Shown: positions 63,901-64,000 of the stretch, piece by piece
Layout of the letters: every line of letters begins with the position of its first letter
Numbering within the stretch: the stretch's first letter is position 1
Position numbers and translations under genes: made by a program
NCBI GenBank assembly: GCA_003993805.1
Contig: RSEF01000019.1
Coordinates: forward strand, 3,369,105 to 3,433,104
DNA from: Himantopus leucocephalus
Lineage: Eukaryota; Chordata; Aves; Charadriiformes; Recurvirostridae
Direction of reading: 5' to 3'
Length of the DNA: 64,000 nt
The notes under the pieces: generated by a model
Databases searched by the model: none
The model's input: the letters and a program-made list of their open reading frames with translations, nothing else
What the model was told of the DNA's origin: nothing

Positions 63901-64000
63901 CATTCTGCACAGTGTTCCAATGGGGGGAAAAAAAGTTTTCCTGCTTGGTGCCAGCATTGTTATTAGTTTCAGCTTCTGACCAATTTTGCCTCTGTTTTGA
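54986..64000 (+). CDS. ANKFY1: ANKFY1 (rabankyrin-5), partial, 5' end only
   Basis: Coding exons 54986-54995, 60122-60314 and 61647-61765 join in phase to 107 codons plus one base; the full protein is about 1170 residues. Residues 5-40 (EVAKLEKHLMLLRQEYVKLQ onward) look like a coiled coil. A BTB domain begins at Ser68, with the typical SDLKIKVG and AHKFVLAARSD motifs. The missing parts are the rest of BTB, the ankyrin repeats and the C-terminal FYVE finger. The protein is a Rab5 effector on early endosomes and macropinosomes that binds PI3P. The start ATG has AAC before it and G after, a strong Kozak context. The gene is tandem with UBE2G1, about 1.6 kb after its inferred end. Confidence 0.96.
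54996..60121 (+). other. ANKFY1: ANKFY1 intron 1
   Basis: About 5.1 kb. The first 0.5 kb is CpG island; the rest has no recognisable gene or repeat. Confidence 0.85.
60122..60314 (+). CDS. ANKFY1: ANKFY1 coding exon 2
   Basis: 193 nt between acceptor CTCTGCAG and donor AG|GTAAGA. It encodes residues 4-67 plus two bases of Ser68: the predicted coiled coil and the helix SRLLAIVAELYQQEQY. Confidence 0.97.
60315..61646 (+). other. ANKFY1: ANKFY1 intron 2
   Basis: About 1.3 kb without recognisable features other than the strong polypyrimidine tract at its end. Confidence 0.85.
61647..61765 (+). CDS. ANKFY1: ANKFY1 coding exon 3
   Basis: 119 nt after a long T-rich tract and acceptor TCTCAG, donor TCAG|GTCAGT. 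It encodes residues 69-107, the start of the BTB domain (DLKIKVG...LASTEELDLS). Confidence 0.97.
61766..64000 (+). other. ANKFY1: ANKFY1 intron 3 (partial)
   Basis: No sequence resembling the next expected BTB exon was found before the window ends, so the intron is at least 2.2 kb. Confidence 0.75.

Overview
This is a vertebrate nuclear DNA window, most likely from a bird. It has short exons with GT-AG introns, CpG-island promoters and very few interspersed repeats. The only clear transposon relic is a 5'-truncated CR1 LINE with the bird/reptile-type 3' tail. The sequence is a draft assembly: it has one 555-bp N gap inside a CpG island and eight isolated single Ns, several of them flanked by duplicated sequence, which looks like unmerged contig ends.

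Three protein-coding genes are present, in the order I recall from human 17p13.2 (SPNS3, UBE2G1, ANKFY1). SPNS3 lies on the minus strand from the left edge to 8397. Its first six coding exons (about 273 residues) are inside the window and the rest is off the left end. From 8398 to about 24.4 kb is a gene-poor interval holding a small GC-rich patch beside a poly-G run and a (GGAAAA)n array, the CR1 fragment, and an A-rich tract. UBE2G1 lies on the plus strand from about 24.4 to 53.3 kb and is complete: five coding exons encode a 170-residue E2 enzyme with its catalytic cysteine, and an inferred sixth exon carries most of the 3' UTR. ANKFY1 lies on the plus strand from about 54.8 kb to the right edge. 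Its first three coding exons (codons 1-107) are present, and its promoter is a CpG island with two TCTCGCGAGA palindromes.

All exon boundaries were set by hand from reading-frame continuity and splice signals. Every UBE2G1 and ANKFY1 junction, and every SPNS3 junction inside the window, keeps phase exactly. The three genes do not form a pathway. SPNS3 is a membrane transporter, UBE2G1 a ubiquitin-conjugating enzyme, and ANKFY1 a Rab5 effector on endosomes.

I found no CRISPR array, phage, operon or other exotic system. The points most worth a second look are the paired palindromes at the ANKFY1 promoter, the intron in the UBE2G1 3' UTR only 37 nt after the stop codon, the open N-terminal extension upstream of UBE2G1, the unusual residues in the SPNS3 transport core, and the orphan GC-rich patch near 10.5 kb.
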